In this document: positions 1-10,725 of the stretch, piece after piece | How positions within the stretch are numbered: position 1 is the stretch's first letter | Layout of the letters: the number at the start of each line of letters is the position of its first letter | Origin: Isoetes taiwanensis | Lineage: Eukaryota; Streptophyta; Lycopodiopsida; Isoetales; Isoetaceae | DNA length: 64,000 nucleotides | Assembly (NCBI GenBank): GCA_021234155.1 | Contig: JAJEKV010000025.1 | Location: forward strand, 5,997,310 to 6,061,309 | Reading direction: 5' to 3' | Translations under genes and position numbers: made by a program | The notes under the pieces: generated by a model | Database searches by the model: none | Seen by the model: only the letters and a program-made list of their open reading frames with translations | Told to the model about the DNA's origin: nothing

Positions 1-1205
1 TTGACCAGATGTTCAGCAGATTTTCTGTGCGCCTTAAAAGGAAGAAAGCTTTTTGTCTTCCTACTTTAGTTCGAATCATTGAAGATTCTTACACTCCTAT
101 TCCAGTGGTCGAGCTTCTTAAAGAGACTGCTGACTTTAGAGAGTTTGTTTTTCCTCAACGTTCGGATAGAGAACTAGCTGTGAACAAGTTGAATGATCTT
201 ACCTTTCAACATCACATTAAGTTCTACTTGAAGGATGGACAAAGCTTCTTACAGGGGAAGAAGTACACCACAACTAAGGATTGGAGTCCACCAGAGGGAT
301 TGCACTTCCTTAAATTTGTTCCAGACCATTGCTTCATAGAGCGTGCTGAGCAACTTCCTCTCAAAAATCCTAAGGAGTCCAAACAGAAGAAAAGTACCCC
401 ATTGACATCCTTAAAAGCCATTGAAAATGGCATTTCCTCGGGCATCAAGTACTTCTTGGAAGAAGATCAGATGTGGTGGAGAAATTTTTTTCTTGACCAG
501 AAGGATGTCTTGGAACATCTAACTCTAAGATAGTTGCAAGAACCATTTCAATGGTCTGATACCTTCCATCAACACCAGAACCAGGCAGATCCAAGCAATG
601 CTACAATAGCACCTGCAACAGAGGAAGAAGAGGACCGAGTCATGTACCTCGGACCAAGACGTAGGAATGAGCCTCAAGGCAATATCACAGAAATAGCTAA
701 AGGTATGCTGATTGCTCTTCCAACTGAGGAAGATGACAAAGATCGGCCTTTTTGGATAGCAAAAGTTCTTGATACAGTCAAGGAGGAAGGCTTAATAGCT
801 AAACTCAAGATTCACTGGCTGGCCACACGTTCAGAAAATGCTTTTGAAGGTAGGTATGAGTTAGAAATGAGAACTCAAGGAAAGGGGAGGAAGTCTAAGA
901 AAGTGGGTTATAGGGACGAGCTGAACTTAAGTGATGTCACTATATTATGCTACGATTTCAAATTGAAATCTGACAATCGTCTACGCCAGAGAACTATCAA
1001 TTTGCTTAAAAAGGCTTGTAATTACGAGGAAGAGGATGAAGAAGGGAGTGGTGGTGGCAATGCTTCACCATCTGTTGATAGTGACGAGGAAGACAACTCA
1101 AGCACTTCCTCGAGTGACAGTGAAAGAAGTGAAGGAGATGAGGATGGCATAAATGAACATGATGACGTCCTGGATCCCTCCTTCATCACTCCTCACACTT
1201 TCTAG
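1..1205 (+). pseudogene. Transposon-type protein with acidic Ser-rich tail, one in-frame TAG
   Basis: A reading frame enters from the left edge and runs to 1205 with a single TAG at 531-533; the codons on both sides are in the same frame, so this is one protein of about 400 residues broken by one stop. The first half (9-530) is basic and helix-like. The second half contains a small beta-type block, with GMLIALPTEEDDKD, then PFWIAKVLD and later KIHWLATRSE, that resembles a Tudor/chromo-like fold (about residues 60-150 after the stop). The tail (about 1020-1190) is a run of Glu, Asp and Ser. The 5' end is outside the window. I do not recognise a named family. Its neighbours at 2.1-7.7 kb are transposon-type genes, so a role as an accessory protein of a DNA transposon is an inference. 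The stop could be a mutation or a base error. Confidence 0.5.
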
Positions 1206-2050
1206 AAAAAAACTGTAAATTTTGCATGTGAATATGAAGATTTTATCTTCAACTTTTGAGAATACTACAGTATCAGTTACAGACTTTACTTCAATTTTTT
1301 GTTAATAATTTTATCCCCTGAAATTAGAGTTTCTCTCTAAAAACATACTTCAAGAACATTCTACTTGCTAAGAAAAGTGTCACTTTAAAACAGTCAATTC
1401 TTTCGTTCCACAAAAAAATTAGTCATTTTGGGGGGGTCGAAATAGAATTTCATGCAACTTGTTTTTTACCTCATTTTACCCCTTTTTTTGTAAAAAAAAG
1501 GAATCTTCAAGGAATATTCCTTTTGCTCTCGTTTCGATGATTTGCTCTCGTTTAATACGCAATCTTGTTGAAAGACCAAAACAAATCAAAATGGCATTTT
1601 AAGGCATTCAAATGAGAAGTTTCTCGAGTTGCAATTGCTTTACGACTCTAAGGGTCGTTGTATTGGAGTCATTATGTAGTAGATGATGCAGGGGGTGAGA
1701 CAATTCCACCATGTAAAATGCCAAGGCAGCGCCGTCAGAGGCATTTTTTAGGGTGGAATTTTGAGGCGTGTACATTATTGGACATAATAAACGTCTAGGT
1801 GAATTACATACATACATCTTTTATCTAACTATTAGGCTATGGGATCTTCTACTGGACGGAGCAAACATCCCCGGGTTGCTGAATTTCATAATTTCCTAGA
1901 TCGTTCGACCCAATTACTATCTGTAGCTTGCCATAATGAGGAGATAATGCTTTTTTTTTGTTCAAAAAACTCTGATTTTTGACCTGTATTATCAAAACTC
2001 GAAGCATGACGATCAAACCTAATTCTTAGCGAGGTAAGAAACTCTCTTTT
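1206..2050. other. Non-coding AT-rich spacer
   Basis: No supportable gene. Contains homopolymer runs of T, A and G (for example seven G near 1431) and AT-rich sequence; short frames on either strand have no recognisable domain. Confidence 0.5.
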
Positions 2051-2064
2051 CCAATCGTAATCAC

Positions 2065-2840
2065 TTGGCTAAGAACTCGGATTTGCAGGAGTTACTTTTT
2101 GCAAGAACACCCCTTGAATTTGCAAGGAATCAAAAAATTTCGATGAAGGAAAGAATCCAAGAAGTACCAAGTGGGCAGATGTTCCAGCTAGTGGTTTTTT
2201 GCAGGTTTGGGAAAAACCAATGTCCAAGGCCAGCAAGATACACATCAAACTAATCAAACCCTAGTTTAAGACAACACTCATTGATTTGGTTGAGAGAGTA
2301 TATCAAAAACCACTTCCTATTAATGAATTTAGAACCCTTTTTGCAAGGGCTTTCGTTTGGTCATATACTGCAAAGGCATTGCAAAATCCTGATGAGGACA
2401 AGGTTAATTGGGCGAGTCTAGCAACAGACGCTTACAGGATTGGCCAAGTGCAGCTCAACAAAGAGTATGTAAATGCTTTTGAGAAGAACACTACTGCATT
2501 GTTGAATCATATAAGGTCAGTTTCTTTCATGATGGAAGATAGTAAGAAAGAAATGATGCAAAAAAACAGGCAGACCTGTTGGGAATGGAAGGTTCCATTA
2601 GTAACTCAAATGCACACTTTAAGAACCTTAAAGATGAGATAAAGGAGAAGAGGTAGATGTGGTTGAAGTTGCAGCTCTTTCAACCTAAAGAAGAAGTGGC
2701 AATACAGGAATTGCAAAGGGATGAGCAAGCTCTGCAAGGCTTTCTAGACAAGAAGATGTCAAAGATCAACACATAAGATTTGCAGCAACTAAAGGTAGAA
2801 ATTTCTAGGCTTAAATCTAAATTGACAGTTAGCATCAGAA
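2065..2840 (+). pseudogene. Fragmented transposon-type coding region, helical
   Basis: Two frames lie in the same direction: 2065-2253 (starting AKNSDLQELLFARTPLEF) and 2286-2642 (starting VERVYQKPLPINEF). The second continues in altered frame with Lys/Glu/Gln-rich, coiled-coil-like sequence to about 2840. The two frames are separated by a stop and a frame change, so this is either two exons or a decayed gene. No catalytic motif is visible. It lies directly upstream of the Cys/His exon at 2879 with the same orientation, and together they could be one multi-exon gene. I do not recognise the family. Confidence 0.35.
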
Positions 2841-2878
2841 GAAGAATCTTCCAAAACTAGGAATGAGAACTTTTTTCA

Positions 2879-3760
2879 ATGTCAAATAGAAGAACCACAT
2901 GTGAGGGTTGTGGCCTTCTGTTTTCAGAAGGGTTTGAATTGCATGTAAAACATAAATCCTATGGTCATATCTACCATGTTATATGCTTCAGCATTGTGCT
3001 AGAAAGCATGCATTGTATTGCATCTGCTTCTGATGCTGAAGTTCTTGCTATTATTTTGGATGGGCTTGGCTTTAAGAAATTGAAACCATCAGATTCAGAT
3101 GATGAAGAAGAAAGTGAAGAAAGTCCAGAAGAATTGGAAAAAAACAACAAGGTAAAAAGTGGCAAGAAGGAGGTGACACCTAAGAAGAGAACTAGAGAAG
3201 ATGTCAGCTCCAGTACCTCTTTGTTAAATGATCCAGCAAGCAAAGACTTTCAGCCAGTTAGAGTGGCAAAGAAAAGAATCACAAGGAATGCTACAAAGAA
3301 TACAGCTACAAAGCCAATGGACAAAGGTATTTATCAGTTTTTTCTCAAGTAAGTTAGTAGTTTCATATCTGTTTATTCCTTGCAGATCCAGTTGATGTAG
3401 ATAAGGTAAATCCAATGAAGTTCTGACACTTAACTCGTGAAGAGAGTCCTCAAATAGCCACTAAATCAGCAGGTAATTAATTTAATATTGAGACTTTATG
3501 CACACTTGTTTGCTTAAGTTCTCTTTGCTACAGACAATACTGGTGTTATCAAAAGTACAGTTGATGAGCCTTCTCAAAGTGAAGAAGTTCTTGAACAAGA
3601 TGCCGATGTAGCTATAGACAATATTGTCCATCATTTTTTTGCAAAATAGGACCAGTCTCCAAAAATTAAAGGTAAGCAATATTCCAGCATAAGATTCACT
3701 CATGTGTTGACAACTTACAGCCGTTCTTGTCATGCAGAAAAGGAAAATCAAACGTAATAT
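2879..3760 (+). CDS. Multi-exon gene with Cys/His cluster and acidic/basic tail
   Basis: The first exon (2879 to about 3326) starts MSNRRTTCEGCGLLF and has a C-x2-C pair followed by H-x3-H and a further H and C within 30 residues, which could bind zinc. A strongly acidic stretch (DSDDEEESEESPEE) and then a Lys/Arg-rich, nuclear-localisation-like stretch follow. The exon ends at a GT donor near 3327; good AG acceptors follow at about 3385 (exon reading DPVDVDK), 3533 (exon reading DNTGVIKSTVDEPSQSEE) and 3736. The third exon has an in-frame TAG near 3647. The short exons, charged composition and neighbouring transposase suggest a transposon-encoded nuclear protein rather than a host gene; that is inference. 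No close family is recognised. Confidence 0.45.
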
Positions 3761-3939
3761 GAGGAACTGAGATTGCAGACAAAGGTAGTTTATCTCCCAT
3801 GAAGAGGTCTTTTATTTGTACCCTAACCTAGGTTATATCATGCAGATCCTCAAGTTCCAGTTGCAATGGCTGGATTTGATTGAATTCCAACTTCCTTGAG
3901 CACATGTGAGTGTTACCTTGCATATGCTTGCATAAATTC

Positions 3940-3942
<3 letters not shown>

Positions 3943-3984
<42 letters not shown>
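3943..3984. repeat. (TTAC)n microsatellite
   Basis: About ten perfect copies of the tetranucleotide TTAC, between the short exons at 3.3-3.8 kb and AT-rich spacer. Confidence 0.95.
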
Positions 3985-4790
3985 GGGTATGCATGTCGAG
4001 AATTGAGCACAATAATGTTTTCACCAGCACGTGAGATACTTTCTCCATCACAGAGGCAAGTGTTGTTGTCTCTATAAAGCTCAGATAACCCCTTGGAGGA
4101 TGATGTTACCATGGAAAAATGGTTGGAGAAGAGAATGCATGTGAGGGAAGCTATAAAAAAAAATACTTAAGTGGTGCTCAAGCTAATTTCCATATTTAAG
4201 TGATGTTCAGACTAAGTTATTTAAGTTAATGACTTTTTCTTGTTCGAGCATCTTTAAAACTGTACCAATTTTTCCATTAGATGCAAAATTTTGTAATACT
4301 ATCTTTTGATATGAATACAATCTACCTTGCAAGTTATGAATACAATCTAGCTTGCAATCTCTCTTTTTATTATGAATATAATATATCTTTTTTCATTGCA
4401 AATTTGTCTTTCAAAGTTACACTTCCAATATCAAGTTTGCAATTTATTCGATTACATTTTCCTTCTGAGTTTGCAAGGTTCTAAGATTTGCAAGTTTTCA
4501 AATACATTCATTCTCTAGTTTCTGCAAGTATTCCAACTTGCAAGTATTCCTTCCAAAAAGTTTTCTTGTCAAGTAAGTTCAAACATTCCAATTAACACAC
4601 AAATAAATTTGAAGCAATGGTCTATAGAATAATTGTTTACAATTAAAAATCATATTGCAATAGCCTGTAAGCATATTACAATGGTCTGTAAGAATAACTA
4701 CTTACAATTACAAAAAAATTTCTAGTCTGTTCTCTTATTCTTCCCATTTGCAGAGGTCTTGGAGTTTCTTTTACTATTGGATGGATTCTG
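3985..4790. other. AT-rich spacer
   Basis: No gene can be supported. The sequence repeats short phrases such as 'ttgcaagt' and 'tgaatacaatcta' imperfectly around 4310-4560, suggesting slippage-type duplication. Confidence 0.5.
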
Positions 4791-4791
4791 C

Positions 4792-7700
4792 TCACTTAGT
4801 ATAGGTTGATTTGAGCAATCGAAGCACTGTTTTGAGGTAGGCTATCCAGTATTTGGTTATGTGTATCTTCTGGCAGATCAAAATAGTGGAAATCTTGCTC
4901 ATCTCAAAACAAACAGAAGTAACTATATGACTACAAATATTACAACACTCTGGTTCATATACCAGTAACTCATATTTGCTGCCCCCTAAGAACTTATAGA
5001 ATTGGCCAATAACAACTACTTCACCCCGCCTTCTCCACCACATGTTTGATTTTAGTGCATTTGAGAACATAAAAGTCAATCTTCTCTAAAACTACCGAAA
5101 AATTATCTTTAACTGCAAGAATATTGGACTTCCATTGAGGATCATCTTCAAAAACAGGGCCATCCACAACCGCTTCCATATAATTAGCAGTATTGCCATG
5201 TACCTATTCTACCTTTGTTGGGATGACACTTGCCATGTTTGCCTAACCAACTGTTATGACAGAAACAACTGTAATCCATATGGGCAACTTGTATAGGTTC
5301 TATAATTTGAGTGGACTTGATAGAATGGAACTTGCTAACCAGAAAGTGTAGCACAATTCATATCTCTCTGTCAACCTCATCTACTCCATTTTTCCAAAAA
5401 AACTTGTGTAAGAAAGACTATTTCAATGTCATATGTATGAGAGAATTCTAACTGTTCAAAAGAAATAGCAATATTCCAACATACCCAAATCTGTCTTTGC
5501 CTTCGAGTGTGGAGTTGTCCCTGAAATGTTTAATCAGGAAAACTACTTCATCATGTGCATTTCTAAGTGATACTGAGTCTCTTTTCAATATTTCATGTGT
5601 AAGAGCTCGTTTGATGATAGCTCCAGCCCTATCATGCTCATCTGTTCCAGTAGTTGTCAGAAAAAACACAAAATAAAACTACAACTATATTTACAAAAAT
5701 ACAGTTACCTTTGCCATGATAGGAAGTAAAGTAATTTCAATTTATTGAAATGCCATTGTTATGGTAGTTCCTCCTAAGGAAATAAAAGGTCCTTATCTCT
5801 TTGAACTGATGAGGGCATCCAGTGGACCACATGATGTGTTTGTTGTACTTTACACCTCTGTTTGTCAAAAATGCATGATGCTTATTCAAATAATACTGCA
5901 CAACCGAGGTATCATGGTCCACGTCATCACATTCTGTATAGATTGATAATGTGATAAAAGCAATTTGAATTCTTACCTTGTCGTAGGTCTTCCATTCAAC
6001 CTTGTGTCCTACTACATATTTCAATTCGTTTGGACAAATTGGTAACTTGGCAGGTCCATTTGAGAGTCAAACGGTCATGTGCATACCGCTCATTTGCATA
6101 TCACTTGGGATATTCAATAGTAAAACATTTATAGAAAGTAATCTACAAGTGCAAGTTTTCATGTTATAAGAAAATTTGAAATAAGTAACAGAAACGGAAA
6201 CTAAGTAGGAAAACATTGACCTTGCAAGGAATGCATTATTTTCACTCGTTTTCCTTGTCTAATCTTCATGACATGTTTTTTGCAAGATGACACTCTGCAT
6301 TGTTCCTCTAAAAGTCAACCACAAGTTTCCTCTGATCATAAGAAAGCTTGTCACTTTGAGTGCTTTTCTTAAACATTGACCATGGTCCTTCTCCATGTTC
6401 TGTCGCCAATCTCCTCTTAACAGCAACAGAGATAATTCTTCTATTCAGGTTCAATTGCTTTGCATAAGCCCTTCTGTTTATGTCAGTATTAACAAGTAAG
6501 CCATGGCAGCACTTCTTGCTCTCCATGCATCTGTATCCTTTGCATATTTGTGGGTTGCAAAAGAATTCTTCAAAAATGTACTATTGCTTTCATTGTCTTC
6601 TTTCTTTGGTGGTTTGAACACCAAGGTCTAAACAACCATTTGGCTGCACCCCTAAGAATATCTTCCCTATCCTTTTCATTAGCATTCCCACAAATGTCAG
6701 TAACAAGTTTGCCAATATTCTTTGACAATCTTTTCTTCTTCTTTGTGCTGAAATCACCATTAAGTTTGGCTTCTTCATCGGCTGCAGCTCCCTTTCTCTT
6801 TGTCTTTGCCTTTCTTTACTTCTTTGTTCAGCTCTCTTCTTCCTAAAAAGAACACCTAAAAAAGTTAACAAAAGCTAATTCTAACAAGTAAAGGAAACAA
6901 AATAAACAATTTCAAGTTAAACATGATTTACCTTCAATACCCATTTCAGCATGTGTCTCATTTTGCATGAATTCGCCCTGTGTCTTTTCTGCCATAAAAA
7001 TCAGTATGTGTTTTTTCATAATGAAATTTAGCACTAAAATCTGGAAAGATAAATTAAAAACTAAGGTTATAAACATCACATAAGGACTTTATTCAAACAA
7101 GCAAATAACCATGCAAGCATTCGTGAATTTAAACACTTACTTAAACCAAACTTGAATTACCTAGATCTTGTTCTTCAACATGTGTCTCATTTCACCTAAT
7201 GTCAGTTTGTGTTTGTTGATAGGAACATCCACCATCTTAAATGAAAATATTACACTCAATATTACAAAATTCATTGGCTCTTTAAGAGTTAAATATGCAA
7301 TAATGCCATACCTTCAAATTTGTTCTCATGGTGAATATCCCTTATTCTTGTTTCATCAAGGATAGCAGCAAGTTCGCCTTCTCCTATAAGTGCACAGTAC
7401 TGAAGAATTAAGTGAATAGAATAGTTAAGAACAAGCAATAAGCATTTGACAGACCTCTGCCAAGAATTATCTTGTCATGAAAATTTTTATTTCAACTAGA
7501 ACAGTAGTCCATAAAACTTTCGGATTGTTGTTTAAATTGTTGCATTGGGCTAGGATCAAATTGTACTCAATTCTTGGCCAAGGAACTAAGGAAGGCAGAA
7601 TTCCAATCCATATTAGACGGACGGATGAATAAATTGCAAAAAACTTCGCAAGAACATGACACTACACCGCCACTATCCATTTTGAGCTGATCTGTATTGC
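4792..7700 (-). pseudogene. Decayed multi-exon DDE-type transposase
   Basis: Read on the minus strand, coding pieces appear in order. A possible first exon near 7690-7570 contains SAFLSSLAKN. Exon 7383-7312 encodes GELAAILDETRIRDIHHENK and ends at a GT donor. Short exons follow at about 7215-7161 and 6995-6932 (start MAEKTQGEF). Exon 6855-6553 has an AG acceptor and a Lys-rich start, then contains RGAAKWLFRPWC. A frame at 6526-6308 has SDKLSYDQRKLVVDF. The frame at 6024-5737 has HIMWSTGCPHQFK, and 5669-5448 has DRAGAIIKRAL and NAHDEVVFLIKHF; the last piece at 5079-4792 has VVIGQFYKFLGG. From memory, plant and animal transposases of one DDE class have WSDGCxxQFK and GHGKGExDGxGAxxKR at these two places. 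Here the first acidic residue is Thr and the Gly/His context is altered, so the copy is probably inactive. Several frameshifts separate the pieces. Confidence 0.6.
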
Positions 7701-7965
7701 CCGGTGGACGACAAATGGTGATTCGGAAACGCACGCGGAGGCTCTTCTTTAACGGCAGTCGGGCAGTCCCCTCGCTCCCCAGGGCCTCGAGTGTGTCATG
7801 GCACATTCTCTTGGGAACCACTACAAGAATCTCGCGATTCGGCCGAGGCAAATGGGTTAAGGAAAGAGGAAGGAAGTGAAGCGGAAGCCCTCTATAGCTC
7901 ATGTGGATTCTGGAGTGGGATTTTCTTTGTTTTCGGGTAAATAATCGATCGTATTTCCTTTGCAT

Positions 7966-9140
7966 ATATCTGATTCTCCGGCGCCTAAACGATCCAAGAA
8001 AGGAATTTCTCTCTTGCTCAGGTAATTTGGATGACGATCAAATGAAGGGTAAAAATTGAGTGATGGACAAAGAAGGGCGTGAGGTTCATGTTTGAAGTTT
8101 AAGAATATTTTTCAAGCGTAGGTGTCGCCCACATGCTTTTTCGCATATATCAAGCAAAAACACACCTAGCTGCAACCAATATCAAAAGCTTCATCTTGAG
8201 GACCGAAATACCAGATCATCCCGCAGGAAAAAAATGAGGATCAAATGCTTACTTTCTTGAACATCTTGAAAAATCATCCTGCACAAAAGAAAAAAAGAGG
8301 CTCAAATGCTTATTCATACAGATTTGGCTGCTTAAAAATGGAGTCGTAGCTGCTCACAGAAAGGAGGTTGAAACCTGTTAGAAAGACTATCGAAATGAAG
8401 CTGTCCTAACACTACTGGAATGAAGCTGAAGCTCTGTGGATAGAACAATAATCCTTGGAATATTAGTTAAAAAGGTATATTTTTGAGATAATCGATAATA
8501 AATTCTTGAAATGTCCACTTTTCTAGATTCAATGGGGGGCAATGGCTAGATTAGGTTAATCTGCAAGGACTGAGGTTTAAGGAAGTTTGTACATGAAAAA
8601 AACCCACTCCAAAACCCCTACCCTTTTTAAATCTACAAGCAAAACTTCGATATAAGCTTTAAATCTAGGTTTCTATCAAGAATCACTGTAATTATAATCT
8701 GCAGAACCAGGTTTGCTTTCTGCTGAGAAGTCTGATTTGGATGCATTTTTTTGGCAGGATGTTCATGTGGGAAGATGGGCATTGCCATGGACCCAACACA
8801 ATCGCGAGTGGCAAATGAATCAGTCAATGAGGTGGCTATGAAGGCCATGAATCGGAGCTGCATTATGGAGGGCGAGGACCCTCAGAACCAAAAATCCACC
8901 ATATGGCAAAACGTTGCCTCCAGAAATCCCAGTTGCTTGTAGCAATGGCACATTATGAAGGGAAAATGCAGCGTTGGTTTTTCAAGGATCTAGAATTCTG
9001 ACACCATTAAGGGAGCTAAGAAAGATTTGAGGGTATTTCAGGTAAAATTGAAAATATTAGAAGAGCATTCTAGTAAATACATCAAAATACAATAGTATTT
9101 TATTGACTGGTATATATTCGGACATCGGCATCCTAAATTT
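7966..9140. other. Spacer without a supportable gene
   Basis: Short frames on both strands have no domain. Two similar phrases ('aaaaatgaggatcaaatgctta' type) at about 8233 and 8290 show a small local duplication. Confidence 0.45.
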
Positions 9141-9148
9141 ACTAGTGA

Positions 9149-9422
9149 GCATCCAATAGGATTCGCTTGAGGGAATCTTCAGGATTCGCTCAAGTGAATC
9201 TGCACTTAAGAGAATCCTCTTGATAACATGGCATCCACATAGATAACACAGTAATTGCTGGAGATTTTTCACATGATTTAGTTTAATCAGGGTTGAGGAT
9301 TCGCCCAAGCGAATCCTCCCCAGAGAAGGTGTAGATGCCATGTCATCAGGAGGATTCACTTGAGTGAATCCTGAGGATTCACTCAAGCGTTAGGATTCGC
9401 TCAAGCGAATCCTCCTGGATGC
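9149..9422. mobile_element. MITE-like element built of palindromic GGATTCRCT repeats
   Basis: The ends form an inverted repeat: left GCATCCAATAGGATTCGCTT and right, read in reverse complement, GCATCCAGGAGGATTCGCTT. Inside are at least five copies of a short palindrome such as GGATTCGCTCAAGCGAATCC (about 9300, 9351, 9372 and 9393) and degenerate copies at 9158 and 9183. A longer inner inverted repeat contains TGGCATC (9230) and GATGCCA (9329). 'aattta' flanks both sides (about 9135 and 9430) and could be a target duplication. The length, about 275 bp, and lack of coding fit a MITE. Confidence 0.6.
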
Positions 9423-10020
9423 TTTAGTCAATTTAGGGAGCCAATAAAATGGGCGCTAGACTTCCTGGTAAGCACATTGCAGCTGATCGAAACTACCATC
9501 GTTCGGTTTGAAACTATAGCTGTTGATCTATAAAAGATGTAGGCAGAAGTAAATATATATATAGTGTGGTCGACCAGATCAAGAGAAAATGATCTAGTTC
9601 ATGTCTAGGACTTGAAAAGCTTACATCAACTGGGTCTGCTCGGTATACTGAAAGCAACCGCTCGCTGACCTTTACATCGAGGACTCACATATACATTATG
9701 TTCTTCTGTTCCTGTGGCTATGGTTGAGATTAGTGCTGAGATTAGAGAGATTTGCGAATGGCCCCAATTCATATGACTTTTGGGTCATCTCTACTCTCAT
9801 CAATGTTGTTAGGCTATTTGGAAGTGAGTACAAGCCTAAGATCAGCCCTTTCCATGTGCGCCTTAAGTATAGTTTCAATCAAACTCTTTTATTCGTGCTC
9901 CTTGGTGATATTGTATATTGTCATTTGAGTATCATTATTCTATTAATGGTTTTGGAAACAACATTATTACAGACTTGGTCATAGGGTGCTGTGATGGGTG
10001 CCAGGGAAGCATTCTCTAGC
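9423..10020. other. Spacer, possible upstream part of next gene
   Basis: No domain can be assigned. Short frames around 9720-9990 are hydrophobic and may belong to the decayed 5' part of the membrane protein at 10,033. Confidence 0.3.
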
Positions 10021-10032
10021 TAGTTTAACTGG

Positions 10033-10640
10033 ATGAGCAAGCCCTCTTTGAGGGATTTTCTTCTGTGGGTTCTACAAATTATTGAGCTTGTGTCAGCATT
10101 GATCAGTGTTGTCTATCTTGTCCTTAAACTTAGAAGCCAAAAATTTGGTGATGCAACCGTAAAGAACCAGGAGGGTGCAATGAATCTCTACTATGCCATG
10201 ATGTTGATAGAGGCATCGCTTTTTATGGTGGCGCAACTTCAGGTTTCTGGAATAAACTCATGTTGTGCAGTGGTTCCATAAGAAGACCTCATTCAAAAGC
10301 TCAACTTAGAGGAGGAATTGCTCAATACAAAGCAGGAATTAATTAAAAATCTCAACTTAGATGAGGAATTCCTCATTAAAAGCCCAACATAGAAGAAGAA
10401 CTGCTGATTAAAAGGCTCAACTTGCTATTTTGGTGTGAGGAGCTGGCATACGCTGAGAAGGGCATAGATGATGAGGAGTTGGAGATGAGGGTATATTTTT
10501 TAATGCATGTTTTTAATTACATTTCAAAACAGCTCAATTCCAAGGGTTATATCTGTGAGCAAACACGCATTGATTTGGCAATGAGTTTGGTGATGGAAAA
10601 TTTGTGGATGCTGCAGAGGTGTTTCTGATGCGATTCCTAG
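10033..10640 (+). pseudogene. Membrane protein fragment with two hydrophobic segments
   Basis: The frame at 10,033-10,281 starts MSKPSLRDFLLWVLQIIELV. Residues about 9-32 and 50-70 are hydrophobic and could be membrane segments. After a stop at 10,279, coding-like sequence continues with three tandem degenerate copies of a unit reading about LNLEEELLNTKQELIK (10,295-10,425), then a frame at 10,422-10,628 containing EELAYAEKGIDDEELEMR. From memory, large plant families of N-terminally anchored, helical-repeat proteins start like this, but I cannot name a gene. In-frame stops make it a probable pseudogene or a gene with base errors. A Helitron-type 5' end lies directly downstream at 10,660. Confidence 0.4.
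10295..10425 (+). repeat. Threefold degenerate tandem repeat, about 45-55 bp units
   Basis: The phrase 'aaagctcaacttagaggagg' recurs as 'aaatctcaacttagatgagg' and 'aaagcccaacatagaagaag', each followed by an 'aattgct/aattcct/aactgct' string. The units are coding-like (Leu/Glu/Lys rich). Confidence 0.6.
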
Positions 10641-10659
10641 ATCATTTTCTAAACATATA

Positions 10660-10725
10660 TCTAAACATATATAAGGCAGTTGGGTTTTTTGTTTGAACCT
10701 AATATTTTTTCGCCAGAAAAAGATG
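10660..10725 (+). mobile_element. Helitron-like 5' terminus (copy 1)
   Basis: After an A, the sequence TCTAAACATATATAAGGC begins, and the following 60 bp match the start at 55,001 closely (shared 'cctaatattttttcgccag'). TC starts after A followed by TATATAAG-type sequence are usual for plant Helitron 5' ends. No matching 3' hairpin/CTAG end was found downstream, so the extent is unknown. Confidence 0.35.

Noticed and set aside
3943-3984. (TTAC)n as a CRISPR-like or regulatory array
   Set aside because: Perfect tetranucleotide repeat without spacers; a plain microsatellite.
6550-6846. Hydrophobic + strand frame of 98 codons
   Set aside because: It is antisense to the Lys-rich transposase exon on the minus strand, whose splice sites and motif are better supported.
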